NCBI GenBank assembly: GCA_937968015.1
Contig: CALBSO010000050.1
Location: 98,606-162,605, forward strand
From: an uncultured Thermomicrobia bacterium
Lineage (GTDB): Bacteria > Chloroflexota > Chloroflexia > Thermomicrobiales > JALYUS01
DNA length: 64,000 bases
Direction of reading: 5' to 3'
The position numbers were made by a program, and so were the translations under genes. Positions 34,763 through 42,689 of the stretch are shown piece after piece (within the stretch, counting starts at the first letter, position 1; every line of letters begins with the position of its first letter). The notes beneath the pieces are model-generated. The model was not told where the DNA came from and did not search any database. It was given only the letters and a program-made list of their open reading frames with translations.

Positions 34763-35689
34763 CTACGCAATCGTCTGCGGCGGGCCTGGCGCGCGGATGA
34801 GCAGAAAGGGGCCGGGGGAGCGGGCGAGCACTTTGTTGCTCACGCTGCCTGCCCACGCACCGCCCATCCCCGCGCGGCCATGAGTCGCCATGACAATCAG
34901 ATCTGCGGGGACATGCTTCGCCTGCTCGAGGATCGCGGTCGCGGGGTCATCCCGCGCGATGCTGGTTTCGACCGCGATGCCTTGCGTGGTCAGTGTACTT
35001 GCGAGATCGCGCAGATAGACAACCGCGTCGCTGCCCGCGCTCTCCAGTAACTCCGCCGTCACCTTCGGGTTGAAGCGGGCGATGCTGGACATCGCGCCGG
35101 AGAGCGTGCCGAGCGTCGGCACGACGAGGATGAGATGCATCACTCCGCCCATCGCGTGCGCCAGGTTCGCCGCGAGGGGGAGAGCGGTCTCGGCGTCCGG
35201 CGTGCCATCGAGCGGGAGCAGAATCTGCTTCAGCGCCGGGGGTTGCGGCTCGCTCCCACCGGTCGGCAGGACCATCAGCACGGGCGCAATGCCGACGGCG
35301 AGCACTTTCTGCGCGATGCTGCCGAAGAGCCAGCGGCCCAGACCGCTCCGACCATGTGCACAGAGGACGACGAGGTCCACCTTCATCTCCGCTGCGTGGT
35401 CCACGATGCGGCCTGCCGTGTCGTTGCCCTCGTTGGTGTCCACATGGGTATCAACCGCGATCCCCTCCGCGCGGAAGCGTTCGGCGATCTCCGTCAGATA
35501 CGCCTCCGCGTCTGGTATGGTCGTCAGGTGGCGCGCGCCATGCACGGAGGAGGGCGCACCCCGCTCGATCAGGTGGAGAAACGTCACATGCGCCCGGTCA
35601 CCGGAACCGTGCGCCAGCGTGCGGACATAGGGGAGAGCCCGTTCCGCCAGCCCGGAGCCATCGAGCGGGACGAGCAGGTGTGTGAACAT
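34763..35689 (-). CDS. Tandem universal stress protein (two Usp domains)
   Basis: 308-aa cytoplasmic protein with two UspA domains: MFTHLLVPLDGSGLAERALP ... CAHGRSGLGRWLFGS (~1-140) and KQILLPLDGTPDAETALPL ... MATHGRAGMGGAWAGS (~155-300). The glycine-rich ATP-binding motif is present in both, slightly degenerate at its first Gly. GGAGG precedes ATG 35689. It begins 5 bases after the mntH stop, so it is the last gene of the mntR-mntH-usp operon and is probably induced or repressed with Mn2+ supply. Confidence 0.9.
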   Translation of the reverse strand: MFTHLLVPLDGSGLAERALPYVRTLAHGSGDRAHVTFLHLIERGAPSSVHGARHLTTIPDAEAYLTEIAERFRAEGIAVDTHVDTNEGNDTAGRIVDHAAEMKVDLVVLCAHGRSGLGRWLFGSIAQKVLAVGIAPVLMVLPTGGSEPQPPALKQILLPLDGTPDAETALPLAANLAHAMGGVMHLILVVPTLGTLSGAMSSIARFNPKVTAELLESAGSDAVVYLRDLASTLTTQGIAVETSIARDDPATAILEQAKHVPADLIVMATHGRAGMGGAWAGSVSNKVLARSPGPFLLIRAPGPPQTIA

Positions 35690-35694
35690 GCCGA

Positions 35695-37083
35695 TTATCC
35701 TCCCCCGCTGCTACCGAAGAGTGTGGGGATTGTCTGATAGAGCAGGAAGATATTGAGGACGATGATCGCCACGATCACGACGTAAGTCAGCCAGGTCGTC
35801 GCACGCCGGTTGACGAGGGCGCCCATCAGGTCCTTCCGCCGCGTGAAGATCACCAGCGGGACCAACGCGAAGGGCAACCCGAATGAGACGCCGACCTGGC
35901 TGTAGATCAGCGCCTTGGTCGGGTTCACATTGAGCGCGATCACCACCAGCGCCGGGATCATCGTCACTGCCCGGCGCAGCCAGACCGGGATACGTCGGCG
36001 CAGGAATCCCTGCATGATTACCTGCCCCGCCATCGTCCCCACCGTGGACGAGGAGATCCCCGCCGCCAGGAGTGAGAGGCCGAAGATGATGCTCGCTCCA
36101 CCACCCAGGAGCGGCGTCAACGTCTTGTACGCCTCGGTGATCAAGTTGTCTGCGTTCGCGACACTATCCCCCAAACCGTTGGCCCAGAAGTTCGCCGCCA
36201 TCAGGAGCATTGCCACATTGACGAACCCCGCGATGGACATCGCGATGAGGATGTCAATCGTGTTGAAGCGGAAGAGCCTGCGCGCGCGATCACCCGTGTC
36301 GGTGACGATGCGATGCTGGGTGAGGGACGAGTGCAGGTAGACGACATGCGGCATCACCGTCGCGCCGAGGATGCCAACCCCGAGCACGATGCTCGCCGTG
36401 CCGTCGAACTTCGGCGGTGTGAAGCTGCTGACGATGCCGCCCAGGCTCGGCTTGACGATGAATGTCTCCACGATGTAGCAGAGGGCAATCGTGCCGACGA
36501 GCGCGGTGATGACCGCCTCGATCGGGCGGAATCCGTACTGTTGCAGGCCGAGGATGAGGAAGGTGATCACACCGGTGATGAGGCCGGCGGCGAGGAGCGG
36601 GATGTGAAAGAGGATGTTCAGGCCAATCGCCGCGCCGAGGAACTCCGCCAGGTCAATCGTCATCGCGACGACCTCCTGCACTCCCCAGAGTCCCCACGTC
36701 ACCGGGCGGGGGAAATGCTCGCGAATCAGTTCGGCGAGGTTGAGGCCGGTGGCGATACCGAGTTTGGCGGAGAGGCCCTGGATGAGCATCGCCATCAGAT
36801 TCGCAGCGACGATCACCCAGACGAGCAGGTAGCCGAACTGTGCCCCTCCCTGAATATTCGTGGCGAAGTTGCCGGGGTCAACGTAGGCGACGCAGGCGAT
36901 GAAGGCGGGGCCGAGGAAGGGGAGGATGCGCGCCAGCCCACGCTTTGTGCTGGTGCCCGCCAATATGCTGGCGCCAGCGGCGATCGTGCCGGTATCGAGA
37001 TGGCCCTTAATCGTCTCGCCCGCGTACCGACGCCCCGACTCCGCTTCAATCACCCGCACATCAGCCTTCGTCTCTACACTCAC
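35695..37083 (-). CDS. mntH: NRAMP-family Mn2+/divalent metal transporter
   Basis: 462-aa membrane transporter with about 11 membrane segments. The metal-binding unwound helices show AYVDPGNFATN (TM1, DPGN motif) and GATVMPHVVYLHSS (TM6, MPH motif). It imports Mn2+ (and Fe2+) with protons. The start is the GTG at 37083, with AGAGGGG 6 bases upstream. The N-terminal ~50 residues before TM1 are longer than in E. coli MntH. Placement 49 bases after a DtxR/MntR regulator gene supports Mn2+ as the physiological substrate. Confidence 0.9.
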   Translation of the reverse strand: MSVETKADVRVIEAESGRRYAGETIKGHLDTGTIAAGASILAGTSTKRGLARILPFLGPAFIACVAYVDPGNFATNIQGGAQFGYLLVWVIVAANLMAMLIQGLSAKLGIATGLNLAELIREHFPRPVTWGLWGVQEVVAMTIDLAEFLGAAIGLNILFHIPLLAAGLITGVITFLILGLQQYGFRPIEAVITALVGTIALCYIVETFIVKPSLGGIVSSFTPPKFDGTASIVLGVGILGATVMPHVVYLHSSLTQHRIVTDTGDRARRLFRFNTIDILIAMSIAGFVNVAMLLMAANFWANGLGDSVANADNLITEAYKTLTPLLGGGASIIFGLSLLAAGISSSTVGTMAGQVIMQGFLRRRIPVWLRRAVTMIPALVVIALNVNPTKALIYSQVGVSFGLPFALVPLVIFTRRKDLMGALVNRRATTWLTYVVIVAIIVLNIFLLYQTIPTLFGSSGGG

Positions 37084-37132
37084 GTATATCCCCTCTGTTT
37101 GTGGCGCCTGCTTTCAAGCCATAGTGATTTGC

Positions 37133-37882
37133 CTACGATTCCGCCTTCATTCGTTTCACTTTGCCGTGCGTGCCGCGCGATTCGTGTTCAACACCCGTTG
37201 ATGCATCACTGCTGCCGACCATGACTGAGATCGCCCAGGCGACCTTTTCGCCCAGCGCGTATTCCGTGGTGGCGATGCGGATGTGGAGGGGGCCATCGAA
37301 TGGCCCCTTCCGCAGCACTTCCACCGTGGCGCCGGGGACGAGACCGAGGTCGGCGACGTAGGTCAGCAGCGCCGGGTTCTCATCCGCGACTGCCGTCACT
37401 GTCACCGTCGTCCCCGGCAGGGTCGTCGCGAGTGGCTGCGTTGCCGGGGCAACAATGATGCCCTCCTTCGTCGGGATTGGCGCGCCGTGCGGATCGGTCG
37501 TCGGGTGACCGAGCGCGGCATCAATGCGGTCTTCGAGATCTTCGGAGAGCGCGTGTTCGAGGCGATCTGCCTCCGCATGGACCTTCTCCCACGGCACGCC
37601 GAGCCGCTCGCTGAGGTAGGTCTCCAACAGCCGGTGATGTCGCAACACTTCCAGCGCGACTTTCTCACCCGTCTCCGTCAGCGCGACACCCTGATATGGG
37701 CTATGCGTGGCGAGGCCGCGCTCCGTGAGTTTCTTCACCATATTCGTCGCCGACGCGCACGAGAAACCGAGCCATTCCGCCAGCGCGGCCGGCCCCGTTC
37801 GTTCCTTCGCCTCACCATACGTCAGGTGATAAATCGCCTTGAGGTAGTCTTGTTCAGATTGAGAGGGAACCAAATCAGTCAT
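37133..37882 (-). CDS. mntR: DtxR/MntR-family metal-dependent repressor with FeoA domain
   Basis: 249-aa metalloregulator. N-terminal winged helix (~5-70: SEQDYLKAIYHLTYGE, LGFSCASATNMVKKLTERGL), metal/dimerisation domain (~75-140: HHRLLETYLSERLGVPWEKV, ADRLEHALSEDLEDRID) and a C-terminal FeoA/SH3-like domain (~150-225). The second ATG (37882) is 5 bases after AAGGAG, the first only 2, so 37882 is used. Its promoter's -10 overlaps a perfect 20-bp palindrome, so it very likely represses its own operon with mntH and usp when Mn2+ (or Fe2+) is plentiful. Confidence 0.88.
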   Translation of the reverse strand: MTDLVPSQSEQDYLKAIYHLTYGEAKERTGPAALAEWLGFSCASATNMVKKLTERGLATHSPYQGVALTETGEKVALEVLRHHRLLETYLSERLGVPWEKVHAEADRLEHALSEDLEDRIDAALGHPTTDPHGAPIPTKEGIIVAPATQPLATTLPGTTVTVTAVADENPALLTYVADLGLVPGATVEVLRKGPFDGPLHIRIATTEYALGEKVAWAISVMVGSSDASTGVEHESRGTHGKVKRMKAES

Positions 37883-37901
37883 CATCGCTCCTTACAAAGG
37901 A

Positions 37902-37921
37902 GATTTAGCCGCGGCTAAATC
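37902..37921. promoter_or_regulatory. Perfect 20-bp palindrome: likely MntR/DtxR operator
   Basis: GATTTAGCCGCGGCTAAATC is its own reverse complement. It begins within the -10 box of the mntR promoter and ends about 20 bases before the start codon. Position and symmetry fit the operator of a DtxR-family dimer. Confidence 0.8.
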
Positions 37922-37947
37922 GTAAAACAGAAAGAGCGTGATGTCAA
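37919..37947 (-). promoter_or_regulatory. Sigma-70 promoter of the mntR-mntH-usp operon
   Basis: Minus strand TTGACA (37947-37942), 17-base spacer, TACGAT (37924-37919). Its last three bases are the first three of the palindrome, so operator binding would block RNA polymerase. Confidence 0.8.
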
Positions 37948-37969
37948 GGGGCACGAGACGAGAAAGAAA

Positions 37970-38443
37970 CTACGGCTGACGAGGAACGGTGATCTCCGCG
38001 TCCCATGCGAGCACATCGCGGTACTCCTGCTTCGCTTGATCGGTGAAGTAGTGGAGGCGGTCGAGATCACCGCCGCTCAGCCGGAGGATAGCCAGACGAA
38101 CGCGCATACGTTCCGGCTCGTCAGGCCCGGCGCCGTATGCGAAGAGAATCGCCAGCGCCTCCGCCCGCGTTTCAGCGGGAAAGGCATCTGCGGCCGCCGC
38201 GGCGACGTCCGCCTCGATCTGTCCGCCCCTCCCAGCCGGGTTGGCCGCTGCGTCATCGCCGAGCACACGCCGCATGAGGAAGTAGAGAAGGACGAGCATC
38301 ACGGGGATGGGCACGACCACCAGCGCGCCGAGCGGGTAGATCAGCCGTGAACTGCCATCCATGTGCGCGACAATCGCGATGATGAACGAGGCGATGAGAC
38401 AGACACCGAGGCTCGTGAGGAATGCGGTCGCGAGGCGGCGCAT
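37970..38443 (-). CDS. Hypothetical protein with two membrane segments
   Basis: 157-aa protein, not recognised. Two hydrophobic segments near the N terminus (AFLTSLGVCLIASFIIAIVA and YPLGALVVVPIPVMLVLLYF) are followed by a soluble Ala-rich, acidic C-terminal domain (RAEALAILFAYGAGPDEPER, HYFTDQAKQEYRDVLAW). ATG 38443 is chosen as it precedes the first membrane segment; the site upstream is weak, and a TATACT box at 38510-38505 could be its -10. Divergent from the M55 gene, same strand as mntR but outside its operon. Confidence 0.6.
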   Translation of the reverse strand: MRRLATAFLTSLGVCLIASFIIAIVAHMDGSSRLIYPLGALVVVPIPVMLVLLYFLMRRVLGDDAAANPAGRGGQIEADVAAAAADAFPAETRAEALAILFAYGAGPDEPERMRVRLAILRLSGGDLDRLHYFTDQAKQEYRDVLAWDAEITVPRQP

Positions 38444-38552
38444 CAGCGTGTGGCCCCGCTCGTGGATTGTGCGATCACCATGCGGGCATCTCCTCTCACT
38501 GCCCAGTATACTTGCCGTGTCGAATGACGCTACCATCGGGAAGGGGACGAAG

Positions 38553-39371
38553 ATGCGCGTCTATATCTCCGTAGATGTCGAAGGGGTCGCGGGCGTCGTG
38601 GATTGGGATCAGGTGCGTGGCGACAGCGCGGCGTATCACGCGATGTGCCGCCTGACGACACTCGAAACGAACGAGGCAATCGAAGGAGCGCTGGCCGGGG
38701 GCGCGACGGACGTCGTCATCAACGACAGCCACGGGCCGATGCGCAACCTTCTGCCGGAATTGCTGCACCCGGCCGCCGAACTGATCCAGGGGCGGCACAA
38801 GCCGATGTTCATGGTCGAGGGGCTGGACGATTCGTGCGACGCGCTCTTTCTCGTCGGCTACCACGGCCGGGCCGGGAGCGCGCGGGGCACGCTCAACCAC
38901 ACCTTCAGCCCGTACGAGACGCGGATGAACGGCATCATCTGCTCCGAGGCGACGCTCAACGCGGCGGTTGCCGGGCAGTACGGCGTGCCTATCGCGCTCG
39001 TCACCGGCGACGACGTCACCGCCGCCGAAGCGATTGCAGACTTCGGGCCGGAGATCGTCACCGTCGTGACGAAGCAGGGGATCAACCGTGTCGCCGCTCG
39101 TATGGTCCACCCGACCATCGCGCGCGACCGTATCCGTCAGGGCGCGGAGGAGGCGATGCGCCGCGCGCCCTCCCTGAAGCCATACCCGATGACGCCGCCC
39201 GTGACGATGGAAACGCTCTGGAATACCTCGTTGCACGCTGATATGGTGGAGATGCTGCCGACCGTCGAGCGCATCGGCGACCGCGCGATCCGCTGGGTCT
39301 CACCCGATGTCGTCACCGCCTACCGCACCTACATCGCCGCCTACCTAATCGCGCGCAATGCGGAACGATGA
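38553..39371 (+). CDS. M55-family D-aminopeptidase, full length
   Basis: 272-aa DppA-like zinc D-aminopeptidase. Metal ligands: D8 and E10 (ISVDVEGVAG), His in NDSHGPMRN, His in GYHGRAGS and Glu in ICSEATLNA. It carries the segment D153-G197 that the paralogue at 1642-2361 lacks, so this is the intact copy. AAGGGG is upstream of ATG 38553. Probable role: hydrolysis of D-amino-acid-containing peptides, for example from peptidoglycan. No oligopeptide transporter is adjacent, unlike the Bacillus dpp operon. Confidence 0.9.
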   Translation: MRVYISVDVEGVAGVVDWDQVRGDSAAYHAMCRLTTLETNEAIEGALAGGATDVVINDSHGPMRNLLPELLHPAAELIQGRHKPMFMVEGLDDSCDALFLVGYHGRAGSARGTLNHTFSPYETRMNGIICSEATLNAAVAGQYGVPIALVTGDDVTAAEAIADFGPEIVTVVTKQGINRVAARMVHPTIARDRIRQGAEEAMRRAPSLKPYPMTPPVTMETLWNTSLHADMVEMLPTVERIGDRAIRWVSPDVVTAYRTYIAAYLIARNAER

Positions 39372-39633
39372 AGAAGGCAACACCACTGCGCACGTCAGTT
39401 TGGATTGAGCGCGAAGATCGCGAGACCCGAATTCCCTGTCTCCACATGGATTCATTACGCTTTCGGCTTCACTGCGATTGCGGAAGAGCCACCATCCTCT
39501 GTCTACATCTGCTGCGCATCGCGGGGCAATATGAACCCGATTCGCGGCCAGTTCCGTGTTCTTATCGAGGGTTGCCGCGACGGCGCTTCGATTCTCTGTG
39601 TCCGAGCCGTGTGCGTCACCGTGCGAGGGCCTG

Positions 39634-41781
39634 ATGCAATTGGATTCGGAACACATCGCCGTACCATTCCTTGGGATCGGCTGGCGGCGGATTCGCGGCA
39701 TCTCGCGGCATCTCGCCACGCCCCAGGCTCTCCGAGTCGGTCTGCTCATCGTCGCCTATGGCATCATTGCCGCCCTCTTGACGTGGCCGCTCATCGCACA
39801 GATCAACCGGAGTGTCACCTCCTCGATCGATCCGGTGGACAACATCTGGCGGATCGGTTGGGCGCAGCACCAGCTCCTGCATGCCCCGTCGCACCTCTTC
39901 ACCGGGAACACGTTCTACCCCTTCCCCGATTCCTATCTCTTCGATGGCTCCGTCCTCGGCGCGGCGATCCTCACCCTGCCTCTGGCGATCGTCGGCGTCC
40001 CGCCCCTCGCGATCTACAACATCGCCGTCCTGCTCTCCCTCATGCTCAGTGCCCTTGCCATGTATGCGCTCGCCCGTCGGTTCGGCGCCGTCCCCATCGC
40101 CGCCTTCGGCGCGGGTGCGATCTACGCGTTCGCGCCGATGCATCTCGATCGCGTGGGGCATATCGCCTTCCTGTCGGCGCAGTGGTTCCCATTGACCCTG
40201 CTCTTCCTCGACCGGCTCCTTGAGACACCGCGGACGCGCGATGCGCTGGCACTCGCCGTGTGCCTGGCGATGGCGGCGCTCTCCTCGCAGTACTACGCGA
40301 TCTACCTCGTTTTCCTCGTCCCACCCTTCCTCGTCATCATGCTCGTACGACGCCCTGAAGCACGACAGTGGCGCGTCTGGCTGCATCTCGTGGGCGCGGG
40401 AGGGCTTGCCCTCCTCGTCGTTGCGCCCATGGCGCTCACGTTCCGGCGTGTCCAGGTTGAATATGGGTTGGATCGCACGTACGGGCAGGTGACGTATTAC
40501 GCGGCGACACTCAGCGACTTCATCACCGCCGACGACGGCAACCTCTTGTGGGGTCGCGTCACCGCCCCCTTACGCGCCCATGGCACGTACACCTTCGAGC
40601 GGGTGATGTTCCCCGGTCTCATCGCCCTCACCCTGGCAGCCATCGGCGCCTGGGTGGGGCGGCGGCGAGCGTGGGAACAGTTCCTCGCCGTGCTTGTCGT
40701 CATCGCCGGCCTGCTCGCGCTCGGCCCCGAGTTGCGGGCGACCCCTCAGCCCAATACGCAGCCGCTCCTGCGCCATCTCCCCTACGACCTGCTCTACTGG
40801 CATGTGCCCGGCTTCGATTCGATGCGCGTGCCCGCCCGCTTCGGCACGCTCTTCCTGCTCGGCATCGCGGGGCTCGCGGCGGCGGGGTTCACCGCCGTGC
40901 TGGGATGGGTAGCCGGCCTCACCCTCCCCCGGCCACGCCTCGCGGCGGCCTTCCCGATCGTCGCGAGCATGGCAGTGCTCGCCGGCATCGGCGTCGAGTA
41001 CGCCAGCGCCCCCCTGCGGCTCTCGCCATTGGAGGCCGGGGCGGTGGTGCCGCCGGTCTATCGCTGGTTCGCGCGGCAGCCCGACGCGCGGATCATCGAG
41101 CTGCCGATCGCCATCCCCGACCATGAGAACACGGAATACGTCGCCGTGCGGGAGGAATACTACTCCCTCGTCCACGGGCACCCGACCGTCAATGGCTACG
41201 CGAACGTGATCCCGAAGGGGTTCCGGGCGCTCGTGCTCGACATGAAGCAATTCCCTGCTCCCCGCGCGGTCACGCTCTTGCAAGGGATCGGTGTCACGCA
41301 CGTCGTGATCCATTTCGACCAGTTGAGCGCCCCGGATCGCAACCGGCTCGAAGATCAGCTGCGTGCCGGTGTCGACGGCCTTACGCGGATGGCGCAGTTT
41401 TCCGATACGGTGGTGTATGCCGTCGCCCCCTCCGCGCAGCTGGCGACGCTGCGCACGATCATCCCGCCCGGTGCGTCGGTCCTGCTCTCGCGGGAGGACC
41501 CGCAGGGATCGGGCGCGTACATGGCGATGCTCGGCTATGTGCTGCGGGACCATCCCTTGTATGCCCACCTGCGCGTCGATTTCGGCACCGGCTATCGCGG
41601 CGCGCCGGTGGCGGGGCAGGAATACGACTACGCGATACTTTACCCGCGGGAAGACCCGGCGGCGCTCGGGTTCGCGGATGCGGACGTGGTATGGCAGGAC
41701 GGGGTGGTACGGGTCTATCGTGCGCAGTCAAGCCGATACAACGGGCACACGACGCACGACGATAACAGACCTGCGTTTTAG
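39634..41781 (+). CDS. Large multi-spanning membrane protein, GT-C/YfhO-like glycosyltransferase
   Basis: 715-aa membrane protein with about 11-12 membrane segments in the first ~480 residues and a soluble C-terminal domain (~480-715). The layout (early TM, then a periplasmic loop with SSIDPVDNIWRIGWAQHQL and GNTFYPFPDSYLFDG) resembles GT-C-fold enzymes, which use polyprenyl-phosphate sugars to glycosylate outside the membrane. The Asp of SIDPVDN is a possible catalytic or metal residue, by analogy with GT-C loop-1 acids. GAGGG precedes ATG 39634. Acceptor unknown. The C-terminal part (YVAVREEYYSLVHGHPTVNG) is typical of the YfhO-like group. Confidence 0.72.
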   Translation: MQLDSEHIAVPFLGIGWRRIRGISRHLATPQALRVGLLIVAYGIIAALLTWPLIAQINRSVTSSIDPVDNIWRIGWAQHQLLHAPSHLFTGNTFYPFPDSYLFDGSVLGAAILTLPLAIVGVPPLAIYNIAVLLSLMLSALAMYALARRFGAVPIAAFGAGAIYAFAPMHLDRVGHIAFLSAQWFPLTLLFLDRLLETPRTRDALALAVCLAMAALSSQYYAIYLVFLVPPFLVIMLVRRPEARQWRVWLHLVGAGGLALLVVAPMALTFRRVQVEYGLDRTYGQVTYYAATLSDFITADDGNLLWGRVTAPLRAHGTYTFERVMFPGLIALTLAAIGAWVGRRRAWEQFLAVLVVIAGLLALGPELRATPQPNTQPLLRHLPYDLLYWHVPGFDSMRVPARFGTLFLLGIAGLAAAGFTAVLGWVAGLTLPRPRLAAAFPIVASMAVLAGIGVEYASAPLRLSPLEAGAVVPPVYRWFARQPDARIIELPIAIPDHENTEYVAVREEYYSLVHGHPTVNGYANVIPKGFRALVLDMKQFPAPRAVTLLQGIGVTHVVIHFDQLSAPDRNRLEDQLRAGVDGLTRMAQFSDTVVYAVAPSAQLATLRTIIPPGASVLLSREDPQGSGAYMAMLGYVLRDHPLYAHLRVDFGTGYRGAPVAGQEYDYAILYPREDPAALGFADADVVWQDGVVRVYRAQSSRYNGHTTHDDNRPAF

Positions 41782-41804
41782 AATGATCGTGGTATCATCC
41801 CCGC

Positions 41805-42071
41805 ATGGGATGGGGCGTTAAAGGCGCTGACCAGTTCAAGGAATGGTTCCTTGGACTCACCGATGCTGAAGATCAGGCGGTGTCGGCGGCAATTGAGATG
41901 CGCATGACGACTGGCCCAGGCCTCGGACGCCCTTCCGTTGACACGATTGACGACTCGCGGATCGCGAGCATGCCACCAGCTCTATGTGAAGCAGCCGCAT
42001 TCGTCAAACAGGAGGGCCTATCATGCGCGCAGACATCGTTCCCGGCGCCACGTTCCCGGACTACGAACTGA
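41805..42071 (+). pseudogene. RelE/HigB-type toxin remnant (5' part only)
   Basis: The first ~55 codons match the N-terminal half of phage-derived Gp49/HigB-like toxins: ADQFKEWFLGLTDAEDQAV, then GPGLGRPSVDTIDDSRI. After SRIAS the family sequence (normally NMKELR and the catalytic strand) is missing and the frame runs into unrelated codons and over the start of the redoxin gene. No antitoxin gene follows. A TATCAT box a few bases upstream of the ATG suggests a former leaderless promoter that may now drive the redoxin gene. Probably a decayed module. Confidence 0.65.
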
Positions 42072-42595
42072 CGGACCATGCGCGGCAGCGGCGTACATTG
42101 TCGGAGTTGCAGGGAAACGACCCGATGATCCTCATCCTCGCGCGCGGGCACTACTGACCGAAGGATCACCAGCAGCACCGTGCGTTGGCTGCCTTTTACC
42201 CTCAGATCGCCGTTGCCTACACGCAGATCGTCACGATCACGACCGACAATATCCTCGAAACCAACGAGTTCCGCAGCGCGGTCGGCGCGCAATGGACATT
42301 CCTCTCCGACGCGGGCCGTAAGGTGCAGAAGGACCTCGACATTCAGGAGTACACCGACCCGCATCACGACCCGATGATCCCGTACACGCTCGTGCTGGAA
42401 CCGGGCCGCGTGATCTACAAGATTTACAACGGCTACTGGTTCTGGGGCCGCCCCTCCACCGAGCAACTCTGGCAGGATTTGCGTGATGTGACGCAGCGCG
42501 TCCGGCCCGATTGGGACATCACGACGCCGGAACTGCGCGCGGCGTGGCAACGCGGCGATACGCAGCGCTTTTACCCGTATAGACCGCGTGCCTGA
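42023..42595 (+). CDS. Redoxin/peroxiredoxin-like protein, probable selenoprotein (in-frame TGA = Sec45)
   Basis: AhpC/TSA-like redoxin of 190 residues if the TGA at 42155-42157 is read as selenocysteine. ATG 42023 has AGGAGGG 6 bases upstream. Residues 1-44 have the family N terminus (IVPGATFPDYELTD, then MILILARGHY). The TGA comes next and is followed in frame by PKDHQQHRALAAFYPQI and the rest of the fold (NEFRSAVGAQWTFLSDAGRK, IPYTLVLEPGRVIYKIYNGY) to TGA 42593. In cysteine-containing relatives this position is the catalytic Cys (RGHxCPKDxxQ). There is no other stop or frame break. A hairpin with GU in its loop lies at the right distance for a bacterial SECIS. It would reduce peroxides or disulfides. 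selA/B/C/D are not in the window. Confidence 0.75.
42155..42192 (+). promoter_or_regulatory. UGA(Sec) codon and putative bacterial SECIS hairpin
   Basis: Counting U of UGA as 1, GCAGC (18-22) pairs with GCUGC (34-38); A23-U32 and C24-G30/33 may close the top, leaving the loop CGUGC with G as second base. The UGA-to-loop distance is ~20 bases. Those features fit known bacterial SECIS elements. AAGG (7-10) with CCUU (38-41) could extend the stem in an alternative fold. Confidence 0.5.
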
Positions 42596-42689
42596 TGGCC
42601 GACGGCCTATTGGATGATAGAGGCTGAACCTGACGAGCGGCGAGTACACGGGGATTACGCCCCTCAATATGGCCTATAGGCGTCTTCGA

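Noticed and set aside
42155..42157. Treating the in-frame TGA as a simple nonsense mutation
   Set aside because: Possible, but the stop falls exactly on the catalytic Cys codon, the downstream frame is undamaged for 145 codons, and a SECIS-like hairpin follows. A selenocysteine codon explains all of this better.
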